Shown here piece by piece: positions 1 through 8,177 of a stretch of 64,000 nt of DNA. The number at the start of each line of letters is the position of its first letter. The first letter of the stretch is position 1. The stretch comes from Candidatus Kouleothrix ribensis (GTDB lineage Bacteria > Chloroflexota > Chloroflexia > Chloroflexales > Roseiflexaceae). The notes below the pieces were generated by a model. The model saw only the letters and a program-made list of their open reading frames with translations, made no database searches and had not been told where the DNA came from. Both the position numbers and the translations under genes were made by a program. The stretch spans positions 1,984,001-2,048,000 of the forward strand of contig JADKGW010000001.1 of the NCBI GenBank assembly GCA_016722075.1, written 5' to 3'.

Positions 1-423
1 GCCTACGAGGGCCTGCCCTGGCTAGCCGGGCACGTGGCCTTCGGCGCACTGACCATCCCGACCCTAATCATCGCCGGGCTGTACTCGCTCGGCGCGCACG
101 GCATCATGACGATCAACGACTTCAAGAGCATGGACGGCGACCGGGTCAGCGGGATCAAGACCATCCCGGTGATGCTGGGGTCCTGGGGCGCGGCATGGGT
201 GGCGGTGCTCACCATGAATATCGCGCAGCTGTTTGTAATCATGATGTTCGTGGTGGCGCAGCACTGGGTGATCGCAGCGATTATCGCCGCGCTGTTCGTG
301 GCTCAGCTACCACTCCAGCGCAAGCTGATCCAAGATCCACGCGGCCGGGCGGTGTTCTATAATGCCAGCGGCACCACGCTGTTCGTGTGGGGTATGCTCG
401 CGGCGGCGATCGGGATTCGGTGA
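1..423 (+). CDS. bchG: Bacteriochlorophyll synthase, C-terminal part
   Basis: This is the last 141 residues of a UbiA-family polyprenyltransferase whose start lies left of the window. It would esterify bacteriochlorophyllide with an isoprenoid alcohol in the membrane, the last assembly step of bacteriochlorophyll. The visible part has NDFKSMDGDR followed by GIKTIPVMLG, which is typical of the ChlG/BchG second Asp-rich region, and then hydrophobic helices to the end. The next gene is bchP, the usual partner that reduces the geranylgeranyl tail. Another UbiA prenyltransferase is formally possible, but motif and context favour BchG. Confidence 0.88.
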   Translation, partial: AYEGLPWLAGHVAFGALTIPTLIIAGLYSLGAHGIMTINDFKSMDGDRVSGIKTIPVMLGSWGAAWVAVLTMNIAQLFVIMMFVVAQHWVIAAIIAALFVAQLPLQRKLIQDPRGRAVFYNASGTTLFVWGMLAAAIGIR

Positions 424-426
424 CAC

Positions 427-501
427 GCTGATACGCTGACTGAATGACCAGATGAACTTTTGCAAAGCAATCTCATCTGGTCATTCAGTCAGCGTATCAG
501 C
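427..501. repeat. Perfect 29-bp inverted repeat between bchG and bchP
   Basis: The left arm is 427-455 and the right arm 473-501. They are exact reverse complements around a 17-nt loop (456-472). The arm begins GCTGATACGCTGACTGAATG. There is no T-run after the right arm, so it is not a classic intrinsic terminator. In the transcript it would form a very stable hairpin 4 nt after the bchG stop and 27 nt before the bchP start. An RNA-processing, attenuation or mRNA-protection role is inference. Confidence 0.9.
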
Positions 502-528
502 AACCAGCACCACATTGGAGGGATGAGT

Positions 529-1764
529 ATGCATGAGGTTCTCGTGGTTGGCGCGTCGGTGGGCGGCTCGACAGCGGCTGAGACACTGGCCAGGGCCGGC
601 GTGCCAGTGGTGATGCTCGAGCGCGACCTGGCGCGTGTGAAGCCGTGCGGCGGCGCGGTGCCGCCGGTGGCGTTCAAAGAGTTCGATATCCCACACCACC
701 TGATCTCGCGCAAGGTTCACCACGCGCTGGTTCACTCGCCAACCGAGCGCACCGCCGCGATCGATGTGGTGGGCACACACGGCCAGAGCGACGAGAACTA
801 CATCGCCATGTGCTGCCGCGAGGAGTTCGACCTGTTTCTGCGTAATCGGGCGGTGCAAGCGGGCGCAACGCTGATCGAAGGCCAGCTGCTCGATCTGACG
901 ATCGACGCGGTCGGCGCCACCGCCACCTACCGCGAGAAGGCCAGCGGCACGACCAAAACACTGCGCACTGCTGCGGTGATCGGCGCCGACGGGGCCTATT
1001 CGCCCACTGCCAAGGCGCTGGGCTTGCCGAATGTGCCGCGCTGCGTGGCGATTCAAGAGCGCATCCGCCTGCCGGCCGACAAGATGGCGCGCTGGGAAGA
1101 CACAGCCGACCTCTACCTCGGCGCCGATGTTAGCCCCGATCTGTACGCCTGGGCCTTCCCGAAGAAAGACCACGTGGCGGTGGGCATTGGCGCCGGCCAT
1201 GGCCACACCAAGGCGGCCAAACAGCATCTCGAGAACCTCAAGCAGCGGATCGCGCCCGAGCTGGCCGGCGGCGAGGTCATTCTGCAAGAGGCCCACGCAC
1301 TGCCGATGTACCCGCGCCCGCAGATCGCCTTCGACCGGGCTATGCTGGTGGGCGACGCGGCCGGCCTGGTGGTGGCGACCTCGGGTGAGGGGATCTACTG
1401 GGCCATGAAGAGCGCCAAGCTGGCCGCCGAGGTGCTGGCCGAGAGCCTGGCCAACCCAAGCGCCGAGCGGCTGGCACGCTACCAGAAGACCTGGTGGAAG
1501 ACCTATGGCACCATGTACCGCTTCTTGCGCTGGCTGCAGAAGTGGGGCTACGGCAACGAGCGCCAGATGGAGGTATTCACCGATATGTGCCGCAATATCG
1601 ATGTGCAGCAGCTGACCTTCGAGTCGTACATGCACAAGAATATGGCGCCGATGCCCTGGCTGGCGCAGCTGCGTATGACCGGCGATATTTTCAGGGCGCA
1701 GGTGCGCCACTACCTGCCGCGTTCGCGCACGGCCGGTAAGCCCGCCGCACGCGGCTATGCCTAG
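529..1764 (+). CDS. bchP: Geranylgeranyl reductase (geranylgeranyl-bacteriochlorophyll reductase)
   Basis: FAD-dependent reductase of the BchP/ChlP family that saturates the geranylgeranyl tail to phytyl. The N-terminus carries the Rossmann signature VVGASVGGSTAAETLARAG, followed by RVKPCGGAVPP, a typical family motif, and GDAAGLVVATSGEGI, the second FAD contact, near residues 275-290. An ATG at 523 directly abuts the GGAGGG ribosome site, whereas the ATG at 529 has 6-nt spacing, so 529 is preferred. Longer starts run into the upstream hairpin. About 411 residues, normal for the family. It follows bchG and precedes the puhE-cobW fusion on the same strand. Confidence 0.92.
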   Translation: MHEVLVVGASVGGSTAAETLARAGVPVVMLERDLARVKPCGGAVPPVAFKEFDIPHHLISRKVHHALVHSPTERTAAIDVVGTHGQSDENYIAMCCREEFDLFLRNRAVQAGATLIEGQLLDLTIDAVGATATYREKASGTTKTLRTAAVIGADGAYSPTAKALGLPNVPRCVAIQERIRLPADKMARWEDTADLYLGADVSPDLYAWAFPKKDHVAVGIGAGHGHTKAAKQHLENLKQRIAPELAGGEVILQEAHALPMYPRPQIAFDRAMLVGDAAGLVVATSGEGIYWAMKSAKLAAEVLAESLANPSAERLARYQKTWWKTYGTMYRFLRWLQKWGYGNERQMEVFTDMCRNIDVQQLTFESYMHKNMAPMPWLAQLRMTGDIFRAQVRHYLPRSRTAGKPAARGYA

Positions 1765-1872
1765 CTTCGTAGCCTGCGGCAGGGCAGTACGTTTCGATTT
1801 TGTCGCGCGGGTCATCGCGCCAGGCCAACGAGTCGCTTGCCGTTGCAGGCAACATAACCCTGGAAGGCTGAT

Positions 1873-3609
1873 ATGCAACTGCACCTCTTCCCGATCTTGT
1901 TTGCGCTGTTCGTATGGTGGTTCAGCACCGGCGTGATCATCTACCTCGACGGGCTGCCGCGCAAGACCTTCAAGTGGAGTTTCCTGGGCGGTACGCTGAT
2001 GATGGTTGCGGCGCTGTGGGGCCTGGTGGCCACCCGCAACGACACCAGCATCGCCGGGGCATACCTGGCCTTTACCTGGGGCACACTGGCCTGGGGCTGG
2101 CAAGAGATGAGCTTCTACATGGGCTACGTCACCGGCCCGCGGCGCACGCCCTGCCCCGAGGGCTGCAGCGGGCTGCGCCACTTCGGCCACGCCATCCAGA
2201 CCAGCCTGTACCACGAGCTGGCAGTGATTGTGGCGGCGGTGACGGTGGTTGCGCTCACCTGGGGCGGCACCAACCAGATCGGCACCTGGACGTTCCTGAT
2301 CATGTGGTGGATGCACCAGAGCGCCAAGCTGAATGTGTTCTTCGGCGTGCGCAACCTGAGCGAGGAGTTCCTGCCCGAGCATTTGCAGTTCCTGCGCAGC
2401 TTCCTGACCAAGAAGCCCATGAACGCGTTCTTCCCGATCTCGGTCAGTGTGTCGACGGTGATCACCACGCTGCTGTTCGAGCGCGCCTTCGCCGCCGATG
2501 CAAGCGAGTTCACGGCGATCGGCTTTACGTTCGTGGCGTTCTTGATGGCGCTGGCGATCCTCGAGCACTGGCTGCTGGTGCTGCCGTTCCCAAGCAAGAT
2601 CTGGGATTGGGGCCTGCGCTCACGCGGCAAACTGCGGCCGGCGAATGTCGAGGTGGTGGCTGGTTTCCTGGGCGCCGGCAAGACCACATTCGTGCGCCGG
2701 CTGCTGGCCAGCGCCAACCGCGACGTGCGCACGGTGGTGCTGGTGAACGACTTCGGCGCGGTCGGGATCGATGGCTCGCTGCTGAACAACCGCGGCGCCG
2801 ATGTGGTTGAGCTGCCGAATGGCTGTATCTGCTGCTCGCTGCGCAGCGACCTGGGCCGCCAGATCCGCGAGGTGGTTGGCCGGTTTGCGCCCGAGCGGCT
2901 GATTATCGAGCCGAGTGGCGTGGCCGAGGTGACGACGCTGCTGCGCGTGCTGAATAAGCCCGACCTGGCCGACGCCGTGAAGAGCGTGAGCGTGTATACG
3001 CTGATCGACGCCGGCGGCTTCCTACAGGCGTACGCGCGCATGCCCGAGTATTTCGATGCACAGGCGAATATCGCGCCGGTGCTGATTGTCAACAAGGCCG
3101 ATCTGGCCAGCCCGGCCGAGCTGCGCACAGTCGAGCAGACGCTGCGCACGCTCAACCCGGCCGCGCGGATCGTGCCGGCCCGCTATGGCGTAGCCGAGGA
3201 CGCCGAGGTGCTGAAGGCCAACCTGCTCGCGCCGGCGGCTTTTGGCGACGAGCACGAGCACGAACACGAGCACGAGCATGCGCTGGGCATGGAGTCGTGG
3301 AGCGATGCGCTGGTGGGTGTATACGACGAGGCCGCGCTGCGCGAGCTGCTCCAGACCGCCGCCACCGGCGCCTTCGGCACGATCCTGCGCCTGAAGGGCA
3401 TCGCCGAGGTGCGCCGCGGCTGGATCAACTTCGACCTGGCCGGCGGGCACACCAGCATCACCGCGTTCGCAGCCCGCGAGGGCGAGCAGGCGCGCGTGGT
3501 GGCGATTGGCGACAGTGTCGACGCGGCGGCGTTGCAGGCGGCGCTGCACGCATGCCGGCTCGACCAGGGCGAGAACCGGGCGCGGCTGGCGCCGGTGATC
3601 TCAGCGTAG
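1873..3609 (+). CDS. PuhE-like photosynthetic complex assembly protein fused to CobW-type GTPase
   Basis: One uninterrupted 578-residue frame with two parts. Residues 1 to about 255 are a polytopic membrane domain resembling PuhE (putative photosynthetic complex assembly protein 2), with FSTGVIIYLDGLPR near the start and MWWMHQSAKLNVFFGVRN in the middle. Residues about 257-578 are a COG0523/CobW P-loop GTPase: GFLGAGKTTF (Walker A), NGCICCSL (the CxCC metal motif), IIEPSG, NKAD (base recognition) and a His/Glu tract EHEHEHEHEH. CobW proteins deliver metals. The fusion suggests a membrane-tethered metallochaperone serving photosynthetic complex or pigment assembly, but the metal is not readable from sequence. 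An AAGG ribosome site precedes the ATG. Confidence 0.85.
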   Translation: MQLHLFPILFALFVWWFSTGVIIYLDGLPRKTFKWSFLGGTLMMVAALWGLVATRNDTSIAGAYLAFTWGTLAWGWQEMSFYMGYVTGPRRTPCPEGCSGLRHFGHAIQTSLYHELAVIVAAVTVVALTWGGTNQIGTWTFLIMWWMHQSAKLNVFFGVRNLSEEFLPEHLQFLRSFLTKKPMNAFFPISVSVSTVITTLLFERAFAADASEFTAIGFTFVAFLMALAILEHWLLVLPFPSKIWDWGLRSRGKLRPANVEVVAGFLGAGKTTFVRRLLASANRDVRTVVLVNDFGAVGIDGSLLNNRGADVVELPNGCICCSLRSDLGRQIREVVGRFAPERLIIEPSGVAEVTTLLRVLNKPDLADAVKSVSVYTLIDAGGFLQAYARMPEYFDAQANIAPVLIVNKADLASPAELRTVEQTLRTLNPAARIVPARYGVAEDAEVLKANLLAPAAFGDEHEHEHEHEHALGMESWSDALVGVYDEAALRELLQTAATGAFGTILRLKGIAEVRRGWINFDLAGGHTSITAFAAREGEQARVVAIGDSVDAAALQAALHACRLDQGENRARLAPVISA

Positions 3610-3631
3610 GTATGCTGGCCACGAAGGTGCT

Positions 3632-4147
3632 ATGCAAAGTGTACGATCACAGCCACCCATCGCCCAACCAGCCGCGTTCCGCTGGCGGCTGGCTCAGCCG
3701 CTGGCGCTGGCGCTGAGCGCTGGGCTAGGCCTGTTCAGCGGGTCGAGCTTTGGGCGCGGCAACCTGGGCTTCGCCTGGATGATGTTCCTGTTCGGATTTG
3801 CCTGGGTGCTCATCCTGAGCACGGCGTTGGGTCTAGGGCTGGCCTACCGCGCACGGCTGGCGCGCGGCGACTGGCGTGCAGGGCTGCATATCGGGTTCGC
3901 CAGCGCGCTGCCCCTGGCCACAGTCTACCTCGCCTGCGTCGCTGCGCTGACCAGATCGATCCCGCTGGCCAGCGTGCAGTTCGCCAGCGGCGGCCACGCG
4001 CTCGCGCGGCCCGACTTCCTGCGCCATTTTCCGATCCTCTACTGCTGCAGCCTGCTGGTTGGCATGCTGAGCGGGCCACTGTTCGCGGCCTGGTCGCCCT
4101 GGCGCGGCGAACAGCCTCAGGGGCACGATGCGCACGATCACACTTGA
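3632..4147 (+). CDS. Small polytopic membrane protein of unknown function
   Basis: A 171-residue protein with about four predicted membrane segments: near residues 27-40, 49-70, 85-105 and 138-155. It ends in a short His/Asp-rich tail (GHDAHDHT). I do not recognise a family. It has an AAGG ribosome site, starts 22 nt after the puhE-cobW stop, and overlaps the next gene by 20 nt, so it is co-transcribed and probably translationally coupled with the photosynthesis genes. Its His/Asp tail beside a CobW protein could hint at metal handling, which is only inference. Confidence 0.6.
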   Translation: MQSVRSQPPIAQPAAFRWRLAQPLALALSAGLGLFSGSSFGRGNLGFAWMMFLFGFAWVLILSTALGLGLAYRARLARGDWRAGLHIGFASALPLATVYLACVAALTRSIPLASVQFASGGHALARPDFLRHFPILYCCSLLVGMLSGPLFAAWSPWRGEQPQGHDAHDHT

Positions 4148-4976
4148 CCACGAGGGCGCCGCGCTGGTGGCCGATTACTACCCGGCGCTGGCGCCCACAG
4201 GCGCGCCGCCGGTGCTGCTGGTGCATGGTTGGGGCGGCTCGGGGCGCTACTGGCGCGGCACCGCCGAGCGGCTGCGCGAGCACTTCGACGTGATCGTACC
4301 CGACATGCCCGGCGTGGGGCGCTCGCTGCCGGTGCGCCGGCCCTACGACATGCCCATGCACGCGGCTGCGCTGGTGGCCCTGCTGCGGCACCTACAGATC
4401 GAGCGCGCGCATGTGATCGGCCACTCGATGGGCGGCGGGATCGCGATTCTGCTGGCTGCCCAGCAGCCCGCGCTGGTCGAGCGGCTGGTGCTGACCGCGA
4501 TCAGCCTGTTTCGCACCGACGCCGAGCGGCGCTTCTTCGGCATGATCACCGAGGTGTCGGGCGTGGCCATGCGCCTGCGCGCGCCCTGGATGGCCGACCT
4601 GGCATTCCTGCGGCGCCAGTTCGCCACACGCTTCTTCTACCGCGTGCCCGACGACCCGGCCATGCTGCGCGAGGGCTTTCTCGACTACCTGGGCATGGAT
4701 CATGGCACCGCGCTCGCCAGCGCGCGCTCGGCCGCCGATCACGCGATCACCAGGGCGGCGCATACGATCGCGGCACCCACGCTGCTGATTGCGGCGCGCC
4801 AGGATCAGGTGATGCCACCGGCCAATGTGCCGTTCACGCGCGCGAGCATCCCCGGCTGCGAGGTGCGCTGGATCGAGCAGTGCGGGCACTTCCCGATGGT
4901 CGAACATCCCGACGAATATACGGCGATCGTGCGCGAGTTCCTGGCCGCGCCGGTGGCGGCCCAGGCGGTCGGGTGA
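4128..4976 (+). CDS. Alpha/beta hydrolase, BchO-like
   Basis: A 282-residue alpha/beta hydrolase. It shows the oxyanion region LLVHGWGGSGRYW, nucleophile elbow GHSMGGG (Ser), acid loop RQDQVMPP (Asp) and CGHFPMVEHPDEY (His), so the catalytic triad is complete. BchO, annotated as a magnesium-chelatase accessory protein, has this fold and length and sits in bch clusters, which fits the location. The gene overlaps the upstream membrane-protein gene by 20 nt. A generic esterase cannot be excluded, so no symbol is assigned. Confidence 0.65.
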   Translation: MRTITLDHEGAALVADYYPALAPTGAPPVLLVHGWGGSGRYWRGTAERLREHFDVIVPDMPGVGRSLPVRRPYDMPMHAAALVALLRHLQIERAHVIGHSMGGGIAILLAAQQPALVERLVLTAISLFRTDAERRFFGMITEVSGVAMRLRAPWMADLAFLRRQFATRFFYRVPDDPAMLREGFLDYLGMDHGTALASARSAADHAITRAAHTIAAPTLLIAARQDQVMPPANVPFTRASIPGCEVRWIEQCGHFPMVEHPDEYTAIVREFLAAPVAAQAVG

Positions 4977-5163
4977 GCCGGGCCGCGAGTACAGCCTGGC
5001 GAACATTCGTTGCTGGCTGCAGCCGGCAGTATCGCCGGGTTCTGCTTACTGCTTAGCGCTGACTGCCGGCCAACCCGAAATGGATTCTGGATTCTGCTGC
5101 ATTGTGCGCACGTCGTGAACTTCCACCCTTCGTCACTTCGTGGTTCTTTGAATCGTATTGGTA

Positions 5164-6000
5164 CTAGGCCGGTATCGCCAGCACGGCAGCACTGGCGGCG
5201 CGGATGGTGCGCGGGGTGGTGCTGCCAAGCAGCACATCCTCGGCCGAGCGCGGGCCGTGGCTGGCCAGCACGATCAGGCCGATCGCGTTGGCCGCTGCAT
5301 AGGCGCTGATCGCCGCATGCGCGCGGCCCTCGGCGGTGTGTGTGCGCACGACCAGATCGCGCGCGGCGGCCCGATCGTGCAGCGCCCGGAGCTGCTGGCG
5401 ATCGAGCTCGAGTAGCTCGCGGATGGTCTGTGTGCCTGCGCGGGCGGCGGTGTCTTGCTCGCCCGGCAGCAGCCGGTCGGCGCCATACACGTGCAGCAGG
5501 TGCAGCTCGGCGCCGAGCACCCGGCACAGATCGAGCGTGGCCTCGAACGCGGCCGCCGAGCGCGGCGCGAAATCGGCGGCGAACAGCACGCGCGACGGCG
5601 CCGGCAGCCCACGCGTGGCCGGCAGTGCCAGCAGCGGCAGGCCCGTGGCCAACAGCAGCCGCTCGGCGTCGTCGCCGGCGAGCAGCCGCACCAGCGGGTT
5701 GGGGCGCGCCGGGCATAGCGCCAGGCAGCGCGGTTTATCGGGCGCCAGCGCGGCCAGCAGCGCGCCGAGCTGGCCGGCCAGCAATGTCAGCACAGCCGGT
5801 GGCGGGGTGGCGCCAAGCTGCCCGACGGCCGCAGCGATCCGGTGGTCGTCGTCGTTGCGCTGGTCGTCCGGGTCGATCATATGCACGATCGTCAGGTGAT
5901 TGTTGGTGGCCTGCGCCAGCCGCGCCAGGCCCGGCAGCGCCGCGAGCGACTCGCCCGCGCCGTCGGTCAGAAAGATCAGCGAACCATCGAGCAGAATCAT
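5164..6000 (-). CDS. Universal stress protein-like protein (tandem Usp domain)
   Basis: About 278 residues from the ATG at 6000, which has a good GGAGG ribosome site 4-5 nt upstream; the longer open frame reaching 6060 has none. The second half holds the clearer Usp domain: RVLFAADFAPRSAAAFEATL at its start and LIVLASHGPRSAEDVLLGS, the ATP-binding G-2x-G-9x-G(S/T)-like motif, near the end. The first half is a degenerate copy. It runs against the surrounding photosynthesis genes and diverges from bchF, with which it shares the 6001-6232 control region. Confidence 0.75.
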   Translation of the reverse strand: MILLDGSLIFLTDGAGESLAALPGLARLAQATNNHLTIVHMIDPDDQRNDDDHRIAAAVGQLGATPPPAVLTLLAGQLGALLAALAPDKPRCLALCPARPNPLVRLLAGDDAERLLLATGLPLLALPATRGLPAPSRVLFAADFAPRSAAAFEATLDLCRVLGAELHLLHVYGADRLLPGEQDTAARAGTQTIRELLELDRQQLRALHDRAAARDLVVRTHTAEGRAHAAISAYAAANAIGLIVLASHGPRSAEDVLLGSTTPRTIRAASAAVLAIPA

Positions 6001-6051
6001 GAAGCCTCCAGCTGTGCAGCGGATGCATAAATGTAGAGCTTTTGTGTAAAT

Positions 6052-6090
6052 GTTGTACAACTTTGCAGGATCGTCGTTTCGTATTATAAT
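6052..6090 (+). promoter_or_regulatory. Putative bchF promoter with adjacent palindromic operator
   Basis: TTGCAG at 6063-6068 and a perfect TATAAT at 6085-6090 are spaced 16 bp apart, which looks like a sigma-70-type promoter reading towards bchF. Immediately upstream, GTTGTACAAC at 6052-6061 is a perfect 10-bp palindrome abutting the -35 box, a natural operator position. The same stretch contains a TGT-N11-ACA pattern (from about 6045), loosely like CrtJ/PpsR sites, but spacing is off by one. The divergent usp gene could share this control site. Confidence 0.55.
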
Positions 6091-6232
6091 CTAGTCGTCG
6101 CTGTTGCTCAAGTAAATATCCGAATATAAAGGCATGCTTCGCGCTCGGCCGGCGCCGCGCCGCAGCACTGCCGGACACACCGGTCTACCACGCTGTAAAT
6201 GATTATCCGGTCGAGCCGATCATAGGGTGGCT

Positions 6233-6727
6233 ATGTCGCTGTACACAGACGAACAATTGGCGCGGCGCGATGCCAGCCGCTGGACGAAGGTGCAGGCGGT
6301 GTTGGCGCCGATCCAGTTCCTGGCATTTCTGGTGAGCTTCGGGCTGGTGGCGCGCTACCTGGCCAGCGGGCAGGGCTACGTGATCGCAAACGCCAGCGTG
6401 CTGGTCAAGATCGCGCTGCTATGGGCGATCACGATCACCGGCATGATCTGGGAGCACGAGATCTTCGGGCACTACTTTCTGGCGCGCGAGTTCTTCTGGG
6501 AGGATGTCGGCAATGCGCTGGCGATACTGACGCACAACCTGTACTTTCTGGCGCGGGCGCTACACTGGTCGGATCGCGCGGTGATGACGCTGATGCTGGT
6601 GGCCTATTGCACCTACCTGGTCAACTGCGCGCAGTTCGTGCGGCGCGGCATCCAGGCCGGCCGGCAGCGGCGTCAGGCGGCAGCAGTGGCGGCCAGCAGC
6701 GGGCAACCAGCAGAGGGAAGCATCTAA
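6233..6727 (+). CDS. bchF: 2-vinyl bacteriochlorophyllide hydratase (3-vinyl hydratase)
   Basis: About 164 residues with four hydrophobic segments. It hydrates the C3 vinyl group of the chlorin to hydroxyethyl, which BchC then oxidises. Family hallmarks are the N-terminal MSLYTDEQLARRDAS, the IWEHEIFGHYF and FFWEDV stretches in the middle, and CTYLVNCAQFV near the end. AGGG 5 nt before the ATG at 6233 decides for this start over a GTG at 6227. It is the first gene of the bchF-C-X-Y-Z run and has its own promoter-like sequence. Confidence 0.9.
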   Translation: MSLYTDEQLARRDASRWTKVQAVLAPIQFLAFLVSFGLVARYLASGQGYVIANASVLVKIALLWAITITGMIWEHEIFGHYFLAREFFWEDVGNALAILTHNLYFLARALHWSDRAVMTLMLVAYCTYLVNCAQFVRRGIQAGRQRRQAAAVAASSGQPAEGSI

Positions 6728-6801
6728 ACAGCTGCCGTCTGCTATACTAGGATGCGGTGCTGCCCGAGGATCTGTAGCAGGGTGAGGTTATTCGCTAACT
6801 C

Positions 6802-7098
6802 AGACCCGAGACCCGAGACCCGAGACCCGAGACCCGAGACCCGAGACCCGAGACCCGAGACCCGAGACCCGAGACCCGAGACCGAGACCGAGACCCAGGA
6901 GACCCGAGACCCGAGACCCGAGACCCGAGACCCGAGACCCGAGACCCGAGACCCGAGACCCGAGACCCGAGACCCGAGACCCGAGACCCGAGACCCGAGA
7001 CCCGAGACCCGAGACCCGAGACCCGAGACCCGAGACCCGAGACCCGAGACCCGAGACCCGAGACCCGAGACCCGAGACCCGAGACCCGAGACCCGAGA
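6802..7098. repeat. Heptanucleotide tandem repeat (GACCCGA)n, about 42 units
   Basis: About 297 bp of nearly perfect GACCCGA repeats fill the gap between bchF and bchC and stop some 10 bp before the bchC start. A short imperfection (GAGACCGAGACCGAGACCCAGGAG) lies around 6878-6901. Because 7 is not a multiple of 3, three units give a 7-residue period, so both strands appear open in several frames. Those long frames are artefacts. The repeat should be length-variable and could alter bchC translation or spacing. Confidence 0.95.
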
Positions 7099-7111
7099 AC
7101 TCGGAATGCAA

Positions 7112-8086
7112 ATGACTATGAAGACGCACGCAATCGTGATCCCCGAGCCAAACCGTATCGAGCTACGCGAGGTGCAGCTGGTTGAGCCTGGGCCGGATGA
7201 TGTGGTCGTGCGCACGTTCTACACCTCGATCAGCGCCGGCACCGAGCGCATGCTGCTGGCCGGGCGGCTGCCGCACCCGCTGCTCAGCTTCCCGATCATC
7301 CCCGGCTACGAGACGGTCGGGCGGGTGACTCATGTGGGCACGCGCGTGCCGCCGGGGCTGCAGGGCCAGTGGGTGTACATCGGTGGGGCGCGCTGCTTCG
7401 AGGGCGTGAACCCGGCCTGGGGCGGCCAGGCCGCTACGCTGGTGGCCGATCACCAGCGCGTGGTGCCGCTGGGCGGCGTCGAGCCGCAGCAGGGCGTGCT
7501 GCTGGCGCTGGCGGCCACCGCGCTGCACGGCGTGGATCTGCTGATGAACCAGCCACCCGCCGCCGGTAACCGCAATTGGCGCACGCTGATCCTGGGCCAG
7601 GGGCCAGTCGGCCAGATCGCCGCGCGGCTGCTGGGCCGGGCCGGCGCGTGGGTGGCCGTAACCGACCGCGAAGCCAGCCGGCTTGAGCGTGCCAGCGCCG
7701 ACGTAATCACGCTGGCCGGCGACACACCGCTCAACGATGCGCTCGGCGGCCCGGTTGATGCAATCATCGAGGCGACCGGCTCGATGGCCGCGCTGGCCGA
7801 GGCGCTGCCGCTGCTGGCCGATGGCGGCACCGTGCTGCTGCTGGGGTATTACGACGAGCTGCGGCTGCCGTATATGCCGCTGTTTCTCAAACAGGCCCGG
7901 CTGCTGACTGCCCGCGAATGGGCGCCGGGCGACCTGGTGCGCTGCCGCGATATGATCGCCGATCGATCGCTGGCCGTGGGCGGGCTGCTGACGCACCACC
8001 TGCCGATCGCGCAGGTGTCTGAGGCCTACCACACTGCCCTGCACGACCCGGCCTGCCTGAAGCTGGTACTCGATTGGGAGTTTTGA
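7112..8086 (+). CDS. bchC: Bacteriochlorophyllide a dehydrogenase (3-hydroxyethyl oxidation)
   Basis: About 324 residues of a medium-chain alcohol dehydrogenase-like protein that oxidises the C3 hydroxyethyl to acetyl, following BchF. Visible features are YTSISAGTERMLL near residue 35, IPGYETVGRV (GroES-like part) and the nucleotide-binding LILGQGPVGQIAARLLGRAG. Three in-frame ATGs occur at 7106, 7112 and 7118; a weak GGAA at 7103-7106 fits 7112 best. The frame stays open upstream only because of the tandem repeat. No ATG lies inside the repeat. Confidence 0.9.
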   Translation: MTMKTHAIVIPEPNRIELREVQLVEPGPDDVVVRTFYTSISAGTERMLLAGRLPHPLLSFPIIPGYETVGRVTHVGTRVPPGLQGQWVYIGGARCFEGVNPAWGGQAATLVADHQRVVPLGGVEPQQGVLLALAATALHGVDLLMNQPPAAGNRNWRTLILGQGPVGQIAARLLGRAGAWVAVTDREASRLERASADVITLAGDTPLNDALGGPVDAIIEATGSMAALAEALPLLADGGTVLLLGYYDELRLPYMPLFLKQARLLTAREWAPGDLVRCRDMIADRSLAVGGLLTHHLPIAQVSEAYHTALHDPACLKLVLDWEF

Positions 8087-8177
8087 GTTTTGAATGTTGA
8101 GTGCTGAGTGTTGAGCTAACGCGATATAATTCAAAGCTCAAAACTAAAAACTCAAAATTACCCCGAAGGGGGAAATC
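8087..8177 (+). promoter_or_regulatory. bchC-bchX spacer with TATAAT and imperfect inverted repeat
   Basis: An AT-rich 91-bp spacer in otherwise GC-rich DNA. It contains GCGATATAATTC (TATAAT at about 8122-8127) preceded by several TTGAG(T/C) copies, which could make a weak promoter for bchX, but no copy is at ideal spacing. The ends GAGTTTTGAGTTTTGAAT (starting just inside bchC) and its imperfect complement near 8128-8155 form an inverted repeat. A GGGGGAAATC ribosome site directly precedes the bchX ATG. Confidence 0.45.

Noticed and set aside
481..2568. Long open frame antisense to bchP and puhE-cobW
   Set aside because: It is a shadow of high-GC coding DNA: arginine/histidine/glutamine-rich, no domains, opposite to two well-supported genes.
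6752..7111. Long N-terminal extension of bchC, and matching antisense frame, through the heptamer repeat
   Set aside because: The (RDPRPET) periodic sequence follows from the 7-bp repeat in any frame; BchC homology begins after it.
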